The notes beneath the pieces were generated by a model. That model worked only from the letters and a program-made list of their open reading frames with translations. It ran no database searches and was not told the origin of the DNA. From Anthopleura xanthogrammica (lineage: Eukaryota > Cnidaria > Anthozoa > Actiniaria > Actiniidae), in the NCBI GenBank assembly GCA_964019055.1, contig OZ025209.1, positions 806,001 through 870,000 on the forward strand: 64,000 nt of DNA. Reading direction: 5' to 3'. Numbering within the stretch: the first letter of the stretch is position 1; every line of letters starts with the position of its first letter. Shown here in pieces: positions 22,420-33,343 of this stretch. The position numbers were made by a program, and so were the translations under genes.

Positions 22420-25400
22420 ATGGAACTGTATTTCTTAGTCATTCTGGCGCTCTCTCTTTACTCCGAAGCTATTCCAATCAAAGATCTTGGAATTCCAGGT
22501 ACAGTTAACGTTAAAAAAGTTCAAAAAATTATGATTCTAGATGTTGTGAATATTACTTCATAGTGAATTGCAGCTCCATTCATCGCGGTGAATTATGACG
22601 AGTGTGTTTTAGAAGCCCAAACCAGGCTTAACTAGCACGTTTACCTATTGTGCCCAAATACATCTCTTGTTGTATAATTACGGAATACTTTTCTTTACTT
22701 TTTCTCTTGCTTTTCGATATGTTATTCACTATGCAGTTTTTAGTATTCACAGAAGCTGTTGCTGCTCATATTTTTTGGTCTTTTTAATCTTAAAGTTTAG
22801 GAGGGAAATCAAAAAAGGTTGATTTAAGTTGACAATAATAGGTTGTCTGGTATGAATATTAGTTATCTTTCTTGAGAGCGGAGGACTTCATCGAAGGGTA
22901 TACCAACTCCTAGTGTATCCTTGGCAACCGAAAAGTTCAAACTGGTTTAAGAACTGATTTTTCTTGAGACAAAGTTCGACTATACCTTTTTAAGTTTGCT
23001 TCAGAGAGAACTTTGATGAGAAAAGATGACACGAAATTCTTTATATTATATTTTTGTGAACGTCTTAATTTTAAAGTTTAGGGGAAAATCAAAAAAGGTT
23101 TAAGTTGAAAATGATAGGTTGTCTGGTATGAATATTACTATCTTTCTTGAGAGCGGAGGACTTCATCGAAGGGTATACCAACTCCTAGTGTATCCTTGGC
23201 AACCGAAAAGTTCGACTATACCTTTTTAATATGCGTAATGGATAAGTTGCGAGCCTTAATGTGAGCGACTGAAGAAGACTGCCGTTAGGCCTTTGACAAC
23301 TTCAAGTCGACTGAAAAATGAGCCAGTTCAACTAGAAACCGTGGACAGCTGTTTCGGCCTGTATTGGGCCTCGTCAGCACGGTGTGTCTAGTGAACTGGC
23401 AAGATCCCACGGAAATTAGTAGATATGCCTTTTTAAGTTTGCTTCAGAGAGAACTTTGATGAGAAAAGATGACACGAAATTGATTTGAAATCAGCAGTAA
23501 GGGCCAATGATAATCAAACTATGAACCTCTTGGCGGCATAATAACCAACCAAGCCACACTTGCTCCTTAAAACAAGTGTGTGAGGTCACTGAGGATCAAA
23601 CTATGGACCTCTTGCTTAACAGGCAGTACACTAACCAACCAAGCCACACTTGCTCCTTAAAACAAGTGTGTGAGGTCACTGAGAATCAAACTATGGACCT
23701 CTTGCTTAACAGGCAGCACACTAACCAACCAAGCCACACTTGCTCCTTAAAACAAGTGTGTGAGGTCACTGAGGATCAAACTATGGACTTCCTGCTTAGC
23801 AGGCAGCACACTAACCAACCAAGCCACACTTGCTCCTTAAAACAAGTGTGTGAGGTCACTGAGTATCAAACTATGGACTTCCTGCTTGCTTCTTAACTGA
23901 AGTACAAATCACTAAAGCAAGGAGTAAATCTGTGTTCTTGAAACTTGATATAACTTTGATGTATGTGTGGGAGGACTGTCGTTAGTCCCATTGATGTATT
24001 TACACTCTAAACTAAATACGCTTGATGTGCTACAACATAACAAACAGGAAGGTCCTTTATCTGAAGTAAGGAAGAGATAACCCGTGTGGAATGTATAGAA
24101 AGACTCCCGCACACGTCGAACTTTTAATTTCCTGAATTTAATCTTATCTGATGAATGAAGAAATTAAACAGTTGTAGTCGAGAACATTTGCGTTGGTTCT
24201 AGAATGGTTGACAGGCTTTAATCTCGACTACGGCATCTATTATAGCTTAAAAGGGTATAAAATGGAATAAAATGGGTAGGACGTGGATGGGATTGTTAGA
24301 GATAAGTTGAAAGAAGATGGTATAGAGATGAGCTGGGATGCGATGGGATAGAATGGGATGGGTAAAGATGAGTTAGGATAGGATAGGATAGGATAGGATA
24401 AAATGAAATGGGATGAAATGAGATGGATAAAGATAAGTTGGGATGGGATGGGATAGAATGGGATGGGTAAAGATGAGTTAGGATAGGATAGGATAGGATA
24501 AAATGAAATGGGATGAAATGAGATGGATAAAGATAAGTTGGGATGGGATGGATAGATATGAGTTAGGATGAAATGGTATAGAACGGGATAGGATGGTTAA
24601 GATGAGTGAAAATTGGATGAGATGAAATGGAATGGGATACGATACGATACGATACGATACGATACGATACGATACGATACGATACGATACGATACGATAC
24701 GATACGATACGATACGATACGATACGATACGATACGATACGATACGATACGATACGATACGATACGATACGATACGATACGATACGATACGATACGATAC
24801 GATACGATACGATACGATACGATACGATACGATACGATACGATACGATACGATACGATACGATACGATACGATACGATACGATACGATACGATACGATAC
24901 GATACGATACGATACGATACGATACGATACGATACGATACGATACGATACGATACGATACGATACGATACGATACGATACGATACGATACGATACGATAC
25001 GATACGATACGATACGATACGATACGATACGATACGATACGATACGATACGATACGATACGATACGATAAGATACGATACGATACGATACGATACGATAC
25101 GATACGATACGATACGATACGATACGATACGATACGATACGATACGATACGATACGATACGATACGATACGATACGATACGATACGATACGATACGATAC
25201 GATACGATACGATAAAAAGTATGGGATGAGATGAAAAAACACTTGGAATTTTCTTTTGTGATTTTAGTGCAAAAAGATGGTTTGGCTGAAGAGAACGTGC
25301 ACGAAAAAATCTACAAAATAAATAAAAGTAAGTGGATTTTGTTATTACTCACATCATACAAGTTGTTGGGAAAATCTACCCATGTAGCACAACCTACATT

Positions 25401-28400
25401 TAGCTACGTTTTGGCTCATTATATCTTCGACTTTAAGGAGTTTTTTATTATATTTCTAATGGTACATTTTCATGTGGCTTCCTCGCTGTCAATAAGAGTG
25501 AGAACTTATGTTGAAGCCGTGATCAGATCGAGAAAATGTATATCTAGAGGCTGTAATTCTAATTCAAAACGAGTTCAAGGCTTCGACTTATTTTTATAAA
25601 CTTGTAAAGTACTTTTCTTGTCTTTTTTTCACAAGAGGGAGATCTTAATCTGTACGAGGGAGACATTGTCCTTCCAATCCAAGAGAGAGGTGAAGTCGAC
25701 TTAAGGAAAGATGGGGATGTTGATGGAGAACTGGATGAACGAAGCAAGCGTAACGCAGTAAGGGATCGTAAGAGGGTATGGCTGGGCAAAGTTGTGCCGT
25801 ACGAGTTTGGCTATGGTTTCCCAGGTAACGGCGATATCACGTGATAATATTAGATAGGAGGGAGGGGTGCCTTGAGGGTGAGCGTCACATCATTACAGCC
25901 GTGTTTAAGGTTTTCTTACAAACGTCTGCGCATGCTTACACACTGTATGGCAATAAGTCGAAAATACCTTGGTTTGGCAGCCATGTTGGTAGTATTTCTC
26001 GTACCGCCAACATGGCTGCTGTTAGGGGAGGTTCATCTTGAATCCATGCTTTCCCCTACTCAATTCTTCCAAGGATAGCTTCGAACTAAAATGCTATAAA
26101 TAGTATTTCCAAAAAGTTTTTTTTGGTCTGACGTTTATTTCTGAGGTGAAAACGCCTACTCAAAATCCTAGATTCGATTCTTAGCAAGAATTTGAAGAGC
26201 GGTCTTGGTTCTACCTAGCTCAATTGTTCCTTGTCTCGTAGTTGATTATGAAAAGGTTGTGCACGAAGCCATCGCTGAGTATCACAACAAGACGTGCATA
26301 CGATTCAAGCCGAAAACAAACGACAAACAATGGATAACCTTTGTCTATCGGAAAGGGTAGGTAAAACCACGGATGTTGCTTTTGTAAATCATGAACTCCA
26401 TATAAAAGCCACCGAAATATGGACATACAAATTCTATAGGGGGATGGAGGGGATTGCCCCCTCCCTACGTCAGTGATTAGCTAAAGACGAACACTGTATC
26501 CAATGTGCTCAATTTTCAAGGGGTTAATATTAACGTTTTAGGGCACCTGATAAAAAGATTCTGGCGATTAAAACTGCCTTTATTGGTTATCTTTTCACAG
26601 ATGTTGGTCTGCAGTAGGTAGGTCATACTGGCTGGATGGTGTTGGACAAGAAGTATCTCTGGGCAGTGGTTGTGACCAAAAGGGAACAGCATTACATGAA
26701 ATCATGCACGCCTTGGGATTCTGGCACGAACAGAGCAGACCTGACAGAAACCAGTACGTTGAAGTTCTTTGGGAAAACATCATTAAAGGTTTGATGTACT
26801 ATGTACTACAAATTGAGCTACATTCTAATATGCTGCAAGGGGTCTATTCTGTAGATCCAGCAAACGCATTTCCAACTAAAAGTTCAAAAACCTAAACCCA
26901 AGGTTTTATTTTAATGTGATACAGATGAGACGTACAATTTCAACAAGTACAGTCACGGTGACATTGACACGCTAAAGATTCCTTACGACTTTGATTCCAT
27001 TATGCATTACGGAGGAAAGAGCTTCTCCAAGAACGGAAAACCAACAATACGGTCCATTCTCAGTCCCAGCAAACAACTTGGACAAAAAGATGGCTTCACA
27101 AATTTCGATTTGCAAGAATTAAACAATTTGTATGATTGCCAAGGTAAGTTTTCCTTAAATAATGAATAATATTTTTTATTCTTGAGCTAGAGTATTTAAA
27201 AAAGCTTAATTATTCTATTCCAATATGGCGGCCATGACGTCACTTCCAAACTTCCGCCATCTTGAAAATCAATAGTTCAACTTCCGTTGTAATTTTTTTA
27301 CGATTAAAATTTTTTCATTAATTATAAGGTATAAACAACAACTCTCCATGGAGCTCTTGGTCAGAATATGGGCCATGCAGCATTAAAGACTGCACAAAAT
27401 TCAGACAACGTTTCTGCACGTCTGCCAATAAACAACGAGACTGTCCGACCGCTGACTACTACGGTGTGGAGACTCAGATTATCAAATGTCCAGATGCTGA
27501 ATGCTATGGTAAGGTTAATAGATATTTTTATCTTAGGCTAAGCTCAAACGTCGAACTTTACCTGAGCCGAACGCATTGGAAACAATGGATAATAAGGCGG
27601 TCTTCTTTGATGTCATTAGGTTCGGCTCATGTGAAGTTCAGCGTTTGACCTTAGTGGTAGGTGTTTAGCTTTATTGGTTTACCTTTATTTTATTTATTTA
27701 TCTCTCTTTTCCTTTTCAAAGAAGATTATTTTCTTTTTGAGAAAAATTGTTTTTTGTTCTATTAAATTTTTCTGTAATTTTCTATTTATTTTTGTGATTT
27801 TTCCCTTTTACTCTTCATGCGCATGCAATTTCGAGTTATGTATTTTCGATTTTCAATCTCTTTCTTTTCATCAGCTCCTGTACAGGGTCACTGGGGTAGA
27901 TGGTCATCCTGGAGTCAATGTGACGCATCTTGTGGCTACGGAAAGCAAGTAAGAACAAGAAGATGCGACGATCCACCGCCAAGATTCAACGGTACAGATT
28001 GTGTTGGTAGCAGTAGTGGTACGCAGAAGTGCAAAGCTAGGTCATGTGGTCTTGGTAAGCAAACGTGGTTTATCCTTCACCTAAATAGGCCAACAAACTG
28101 AAAATACCTCTTTAGCCTGTCATTCTCTTGAGTATCATTTCTTTGTTTGGATGCAAATGAAACAAAGAATCCTATTTTCGGAATGGCACGTGGTCTGAAA
28201 TGGGCAAAATAAATCCGCCCAAGCTAAAGAGGTCTAATACATAAAGGATTCTATTTTATCCTATCCTCGTTGTTACTTTCTATCTTCCCAGAAAAAAGCC
28301 TCCTTCTTCTTATTTTCTTCGTCACTTTGATTTTTGATTTTCCTTTTCTTCTGTAATTGGCTGTGTCGTGGTGGAGTCCCTCCAGTTTTGTACAAGTCAA

Positions 28401-30150
28401 AAAGTAGCAGCATATATTTGCATATCATTTCTTGTTTCTCCAGGTCCAGACGATTGTGAATTTGATGTAGAAGGAATGTGTTTCTGGACAAATGCTAAAA
28501 CTAATAACGCGAGATACCAATGGGAAAGAATCGATGGTGAAACTCCTAGTGGATCTACCGGTCCTACCGGGGACCACACCTCTAAAACAGGTAATGACTA
28601 TAACGATATATAGATACCAATGGGAGAGGATTGAAACTCGGCTAGTGGTGCTACTGGGTCTACCGGGGATTGGCTGTTAATTTCTTGGAAACTGTGACAA
28701 ACGTACTGTACATGCTCAAACATGTGATTGTCAAGGTCGATATAGAGGATATTCAAATCGTCCAGAGTTCTCCCATGACCACACCCTGAAGAGTCATATA
28801 ACTAATACACTTCATTCCACTGTCTACACACAGGATTCTACCTCTATACTGAAGGCTCGGCCCCAGCACTAAAAGGAGACAAGGCTAGGTTGCTAAGCAA
28901 GAGGTTCAATGCCACAGAGGGGAGGTGTATGTCGTTTTGGTATCACATGAGGGGTACTGGCATGGGATCACTCAATGTGCGCATCCAGAATGGTGATGGA
29001 GATCGGCAGGTATGGTCCGTGTCTGGTGACAAAGGTGATCAATGGCAACTTGGTCAAGTGACTATCGCGAGTCCTTCAGCATATAAGGTGAGCTAAGTTA
29101 ACTGATGCATTGGCCAATTATATAGTACGACACAACGACCTATCAGAAGCCTAGAAGCCATATCAGGGCAGCCATGAAACATGATACCACCGATAGTTGG
29201 TTTGGAATCATTTTCGAGACAGTTGCAATTGAAAGAGGTGACCGCCATGTTATTTAGAAAGGAAGGAAGGAAAGAAAGAAGGAAGGAAGGAAGGAAGGAA
29301 GGAAGGAAGGAAGGAAGGAAGGAAGGAAGGAAGGAAGGAAGGAAGGAAGGAAGGAAGGAAGGAAGGAAGGAAGGAAGGAAGGAAGGAAGGAAGGAAGGAA
29401 GGAAGGAAGGAAGGAAGGAAGGAAGAAAGAAAGAAAGAAAGAAATGAAGGAAAACAAAGCAAAAAGCAAACAAATCAAATCAAATCAAAAAATATACAAA
29501 ACAGAACAAAAACAAAACAATTTTTTTTCAAAAGTTCAACCAGCATGGATGGTCGTCATTCTTATAGATGTTCTTAACGTTTTCAACTCTAGGTGCTCTT
29601 TGAATCAGTCAAAGGAACTGACTTTTTGAGTGACATCGGTCTTGATGATGTTAAATTTGAAGATGGAGTTTGCAGTAAGTAGAAAACGAGTACCTAAGGA
29701 TGAGGGGTGGCAATAACTGTTTAGAATATTCATGGTTTCTTATTTTCTTGCCACAGTTGAAGCGGTTGGTTGTTTTCTTGACAGCATGAATAACCGCGCG
29801 TTCCCTAAAATGATGGCGAACCTGCGCGAAGGTATTAACTGGTTCAACATGAATAAAACTGTTCAAGAATGTGCCAAACTTGCTGTAAAACAGAGATATA
29901 AGGTAAGAAAAGCTTTAAGTGGCTTTTACGAGCCCACGGGCACACGCGCACTTAAATCTAAATTACCATGGCAACCTGATGATGTTTTTGCTTTTCATTT
30001 TTCCCATAGCTCTTGGGGCTTCAGTTTTACGGAGAATGTTGGAGCGGAAAGGAATCAGAAATTCAATATGACAAACTCGGTTCTGACCCCAATGGTTGCT
30101 GGAAAGGAGTTGGAAAAGCTCATAGAAACTTTGTCTATAAAATTGTATAA
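22420..30150 (+). CDS. Secreted astacin metalloprotease with 2 TSP1, MAM and C-terminal Cys domain (paralogue 2)
   Basis: Thirteen exons: 22420-22498, 25268-25327, 25636-25824, 26242-26356, 26601-26788, 26925-27143, 27329-27508, 27875-28054, 28444-28590, 28834-29087, 29593-29674, 29757-29902, 30010-30150 (659 aa). ATG 22420 opens a signal peptide (MELYFLVILALSLYSEA). The propeptide has LYEGDI and a KR cleavage site. The zinc motif is HEIMHALGFWHEQSRPDR (His ~180) and the Met-turn SIMHYG is present, so catalysis is predicted intact. TSP1 domains lie at ~284-403, MAM at ~405-564, and the C-terminal cysteine domain at ~566-659 ([15 protein letters not shown]). Seven exons have exactly the same length as, or differ by one codon from, their counterparts in the gene at 8987-15126, and all phases agree, so the two are tandem duplicates. 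Exon 2 is the most divergent. The 2.8-kb first intron is full of repeats. Confidence 0.93.
22792..23480 (+). repeat. Direct duplication, period ~279 bp, in astacin intron 1
   Basis: The blocks aggttgtctggtatgaatat and gagagcggaggacttcatcg occur at about 22840-22890 and again about 279 bp later. The block gcttcagagagaactttgat occurs at ~22997 and ~23439. The insertion at 23322-23400 lies between the partial copies. Confidence 0.75.
23322..23400 (-). ncRNA. Type I hammerhead ribozyme candidate
   Basis: On the minus strand, stem I strand 5' (gccagttcactag...accgtg) is followed by the conserved core CTGACGA (23371-23377). Stem II is GGCC-CAATACA-GGCC, then GAAA (23352-23355). A very short stem III follows (ACAGCTGT, at most 2 bp with an AGCU loop in a monomer, or fully paired in a dimer), then the GTC cleavage triplet (23344-23346), then stem I strand 3' (cacggt...ctag...gaactggc). 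All invariant core bases of the hammerhead are present. The very short stem III is typical of retroelement-associated hammerheads (Penelope-like elements, retrozymes). Cleavage is predicted between 23344 and 23343. Activity is inferred, not shown. Confidence 0.72.
23500..23888 (-). repeat. Tandem array of a 90-bp tRNA-like unit
   Basis: Four full units and a partial one; tgaggtcact recurs at 23581, 23671, 23761 and 23851, an exact 90-bp period. Read on minus, each unit has a box A-like GGCTTGGTTGGTTAGTG, an anticodon-loop-like CTGTTAA or CTGCTAA, and a box B-like AGTTTGATCC. A partial acceptor stem pairs GTGTGG with CCTCACAC. This fits a tRNA-derived SINE or tRNA-like satellite. Confidence 0.75.
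24300..24635. repeat. Degenerate GGATA/GGATG pentamer repeats
   Basis: Runs of ggata and gggatg, with a ~118-bp larger duplication (aaatgaaatgggatgaaatg occurs near 24400 and 24500). They lead into the perfect pentamer array. Confidence 0.8.
24636..25214. repeat. (GATAC)n satellite, ~115 units
   Basis: By my reading every unit is GATAC except one GATAA at 25066-25070. Because 5 and 3 are coprime and GATAC has no stop in any frame, all three + frames and one - frame stay open, giving artefactual IRYDT and YRIVS polypeptides. It ends only 54 bp before exon 2 of the second astacin gene. Confidence 0.97.
25977..26019. repeat. 43-bp palindrome in astacin intron 3
   Basis: gcagccatgttgg is mirrored by ccaacatggctgc with a 17-bp middle. 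Confidence 0.6.
26809..26848. mobile_element. Family A element fragment
   Basis: aaattgagctacattctaat then tgctgcaaggggtct matches the right arm of the family A element at 1535-1670. It lies in intron 5 of the second astacin gene. Confidence 0.6.
28106..28236. mobile_element. Short inverted-repeat element, family B
   Basis: acctctttagc...cattctcttgagtatcattt at the left; ggcacgtggtctgaaatggg...gctaaagaggt at the right. Similar copies are at 33344, 44153 and 50268. It lies in intron 8 of the second astacin gene. Confidence 0.75.
28612..28677 (+). pseudogene. Partial duplicate of the first MAM exon inside the next intron
   Basis: agataccaatgggagaggat and the following ctactgggtctaccggggat repeat part of the exon at 28444-28590, with mismatches and a deletion. 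It has no splice sites and is out of use. Confidence 0.7.
29258..29445. repeat. (GGAA)n microsatellite
   Basis: About 40 nearly perfect GGAA units flanked by GAAA variants, in the intron before the third MAM exon (29593-29674) of the second astacin gene. Confidence 0.95.
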
Positions 30151-30506
30151 GAGTTGGTAAGGATGATAATGATCACCAAACTTTTAGCTTCCTTCCTCCC
30201 TCTAATCCATTCATCCATCTGTCCTCCCTTCCTTCCTTCCTTTCTTCCTCCGTCCCTTTCTTCCCTCCTTTCGTCTTAGCTAGCTTCCTTCCTTTCCTCC
30301 TTTGACTTTTCTTTCTTTCTTCCTAGTTCTAATATGATCCACGATGTCGTCTGTATACAAATTCTATTTCTTTTTCAGTGTCTTTCAGCATTAAACAAAC
30401 ACCAACACCAAGAACCTCTACATTTAGAATAGTAAAAATATGTCTCATAACAACGAAAATATTTTCTTAGAGTTAATGAAAAAAATATGTTGTTTTTACC
30501 TTCGAA

Positions 30507-30712
30507 CAAGAGAGTATGAAGTGAGAGAGCACATCTCCGTGCACTATGATAATTATTTGAAAATCTATTTTTATCTCCGCGCGCTGAGCTCCTGGAATAT
30601 TTTATCATGGGATTCCTGATTCAGTTATGGCGGCGCGCGGAGCTAAAAATAGATTTTTTTCAAATAATTATCATAGTGCACGGAGATGTGCTCTCTTACT
30701 TCTACTCTCGTG
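30507..30712. repeat. Long inverted repeat in the 3' UTR of the second astacin gene
   Basis: Two ~77-bp arms (agagagcacatctccgtgca then ctatgataattatttgaaaa) are near-perfect reverse complements around a ~50-bp spacer. It lies between the stop and the poly(A) signal. Confidence 0.8.
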
Positions 30713-30990
30713 CTTCGAATCTGTATTATTTTTGGCGTCAGTTGTAGTTAATTTCAACACTGCCTTAGAAACAAATGGAAAGACAAATGGACGAACGGAT
30801 AAACGAAAAGACAGACAGACAGAAACTTATGTCAATCCAAAATCAAAATATCTCAGAAGATGTCAGTGAAGATAAACTAAATTTGCCCCATGCTAATAAT
30901 CTTTCAGCTTATACGATGTTGTTTAAAGACTGTTATTAGTGAAAAATAACACTTACAATCAGTGTGTTTGTATGTAACAAAAGGACCTTG

Positions 30991-30996
30991 AATAAA
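30991..30996 (+). terminator. Poly(A) signal of second astacin gene
   Basis: AATAAA about 840 bp after the stop; a second AATAAA follows near 31021. Confidence 0.55.
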
Positions 30997-31280
30997 GATA
31001 GTTCTAGAACGATCATATTAAATAAAGATGAATCAGCTAACGTATTAACCGAGTTCCACTGTATTAGTAATTCATTCAAAAATAGTAAAAAATAATTACT
31101 ACATACGAATAAGAAATCTTAATCGATTCTTTTTTCTTCTTCTTCCTAGCTGAAAGGGCCCTCGTTCAGTATGACTTCTGCCCATACTAAAAGAAAATGA
31201 TTTATATATTGTTCAAAAACTCATGAATAATTCATGAGCCTTTGGTCCAACTGGAGCGCTCATACACGTCACGTGCATGG

Positions 31281-31394
31281 ACCTTTATACCCGATAAAGC
31301 CATCTTCATTAGTATTCAAGTGGTCTTTATATAAAAACACGTGTGTCTTTATATAAAGAATACTAATGAGGACGACTTTATCAGAGATAAAGGT
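31281..31394. mobile_element. Inverted-repeat element (114 bp)
   Basis: acctttatacccgataaagc...cattagtattc is mirrored by gaatactaatgagg...gataaaggt; an inner tctttatataaa pair adds a second hairpin. Confidence 0.7.
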
Positions 31395-31975
31395 GCCTCC
31401 AAGTTTAGATGAAGACTTAGAGTCTCATCAAGGTCAGTCTCACACACGGACGACCCACGAAAGTTAGTCGACTAGCAATCCTGTCTTCAGACTGGCATGC
31501 TCTCTTAAAAATGTGGGAGCCTTTTTGGGACTGACTGAGAGCACGTGACAACACTCCTACTCGTTTATTAAACAGTACGTAAAGTTTTAATTTCATTTCA
31601 ATTTTAATTCTAAATCCAATTTCAATTTTTGAATTTAATTTATTTTTACAACTTAAAAAAATGAATGAAACACTTATAAGCATACTAACTTTTTGATTCC
31701 TTGTATTACTTCTTCTCGAAAGGGGCTAAAAGGGCGATAAATAACTTTAATTTCAAACATTTTTCTATACTTAATTATAATTTTTCGTTAATTTATGCGA
31801 GTTATGACTATTCGATAATTTACAGTGTTTTTGCTAATACCTCACGCTGCCATACTTATCGCAAAATTATGAATCAAAGTTTACTGATGAAGCCAAAGAA
31901 TTGGTAAATATTGAAAACAACTTAGCCTGACTAAAAACAAAACTGACATTGAATAAGGTTGGTTGTATTGCCAAG

Positions 31976-32536
31976 TCAAGCAAAAGTTTCTTTCACCAAG
32001 GAGTACACACTGTAAGAAAGAGCGAAAACACTTGGCCAAAACGTGATAGAAAATCCATACACTCTATGCCTGGGTCCAATGAGGTACCCAATCGCGAAGA
32101 GCAAGCGACCAGTGACAAAGAGCACAGACAAAACAGGCAATATCATGATGGTGTCAGACGTGAGGCGAGTCGAAAGAGCCAAGCATCCAATAGCATGAAG
32201 TATGTACTCTTCTGTGGTGTTAGTGACATATCGTACCGGGACTTTAACGTATTTTTTCCCGTGTTCAGCCAAAGGGTTGATAGCTGGTGTCAGCGCTCTG
32301 ATTATCACTACCCACAAAATCCCAGCAGCTAACGCAAAGACTGACAGAGCCTGCCATTTGAGGGCGAGAATAATCCTCTCGGTGATAGTCTTGTGGTTGG
32401 GCGATGCTGGAAGATATTTGCTGCAGCAGTAGGCGACAAAAAACTGTGTCAAAAAACTCAAACCAATACACTTCATCCCATACACTCGATCCTTTTCATC
32501 CTGTGATTGAGTTTTCAGTTTACTATCAGATCCCAT
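31976..32536 (-). CDS. MAPEG-family multi-pass membrane protein (TMEM79-like)
   Basis: An intronless frame of 186 aa with ATG at 32536; the frame is open further upstream but has no earlier ATG. It has four hydrophobic segments, including the N-terminal MKCIGLSFLTQFFVAYCC region and ALSVFALAAGILWVVIIRAL. The segment NTTEEYILHAIGCLALSTRL, followed by ILPVLSVLFVTGRLLFAIGY, matches the MAPEG signature (N-T-x-E..., V-x-GRxx(Y/F)xxGY). MAPEG proteins include glutathione-dependent microsomal enzymes; TMEM79/mattrin is a non-classical member in the Golgi/secretory pathway. Catalytic activity cannot be inferred here. The single exon among spliced neighbours could mean a retrocopy, but the frame is intact. 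Confidence 0.8.
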   Translation of the reverse strand: MGSDSKLKTQSQDEKDRVYGMKCIGLSFLTQFFVAYCCSKYLPASPNHKTITERIILALKWQALSVFALAAGILWVVIIRALTPAINPLAEHGKKYVKVPVRYVTNTTEEYILHAIGCLALSTRLTSDTIMILPVLSVLFVTGRLLFAIGYLIGPRHRVYGFSITFWPSVFALSYSVYSLVKETFA

Positions 32537-33343
32537 CTTAGTTTGTTCTTTCGTAATCGTGTGGAAGTACAAAACACGTAGCTACAAGGCTATTTCAAGC
32601 TACGTGCGTGGCATCTAACTATCTCTTTCTATATTCAGGCTTTTTTTGTTTGTTTGGAGAAAAGGGAGGAGAGTTCTGACCGGTTACCAAGGTAATGCAT
32701 AAAAGAAAAATGAATTTAAAAATAAATATCTAAATGGCGGACCTGCTAAGGGAATTCGAAGCCCTTTAGTTCGCGAGGCTCTTCCACTGAGCTGTTGATT
32801 TTTCAGTGCAGAGCGAGGAAAACAATTAAAAGAACCCGGGAAAATCGCCCGAAGTAGATGAGAGAATCATTAACAATTCGGCCAAGTTCGGGAATCGATT
32901 TCGACTTTTCAGACATAGGTCAGCGCTCTTCCAGCCATAGTAATCATTAATCTGCAATTCCAGACGTGATGATTAATTTTAACCGTTTTTTGACTCCTTT
33001 CCTATAATTTCCAACGGTCGAACTTCGATCGTTATTTCGTGATTGACGGAAGCCAAAGACCAAGTAAAGACTCAGACGTTTTGAAAATATTGCATGCGCA
33101 GGTTTCAGCTGCAGAAACGTAATCACGATTAGTGAAATGAATTATATGATAGGTTTCAGCTGCGTCCTGTTTCAGCCGTGAGGATAAGATGACACCAGCA
33201 GCAGCGCTACTCTACTGACTGATAGTTCAAATGAGGCTATACGTTTCAAACGAGGTCAAACCTTGTAATAGATCTCTTTGTCAGAACTGACGCGGAGTCC
33301 ATGTGCAATGATATTCTACAGATATAAACGCTCAAAATTTTAA

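Noticed and set aside
23500..23888. CRISPR-like array
   Set aside because: The whole 90-bp unit is repeated without unique spacers, and the genome is eukaryotic.
23576..23896. 106-aa frame with four 30-residue repeats (a possible repeat protein)
   Set aside because: 90 bp is a multiple of 3, so a tandem DNA repeat looks like a repeat protein; the minus strand has tRNA-like boxes, it lies in an intron, and no splice signals fit.
24478..25242. 200-254-aa open frames on both strands (YRIVS and IRYDT polypeptides)
   Set aside because: They are translations of the (GATAC)n array, with no splice, start or composition signals of a gene.
26595..26783. Minus-strand frame over the astacin active-site exon
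   Set aside because: Antisense shadow of a strongly conserved coding exon.
29093..29478. PSFLPSFL and GRKEGRKE frames
   Set aside because: Both are translations of the (GGAA)n microsatellite.
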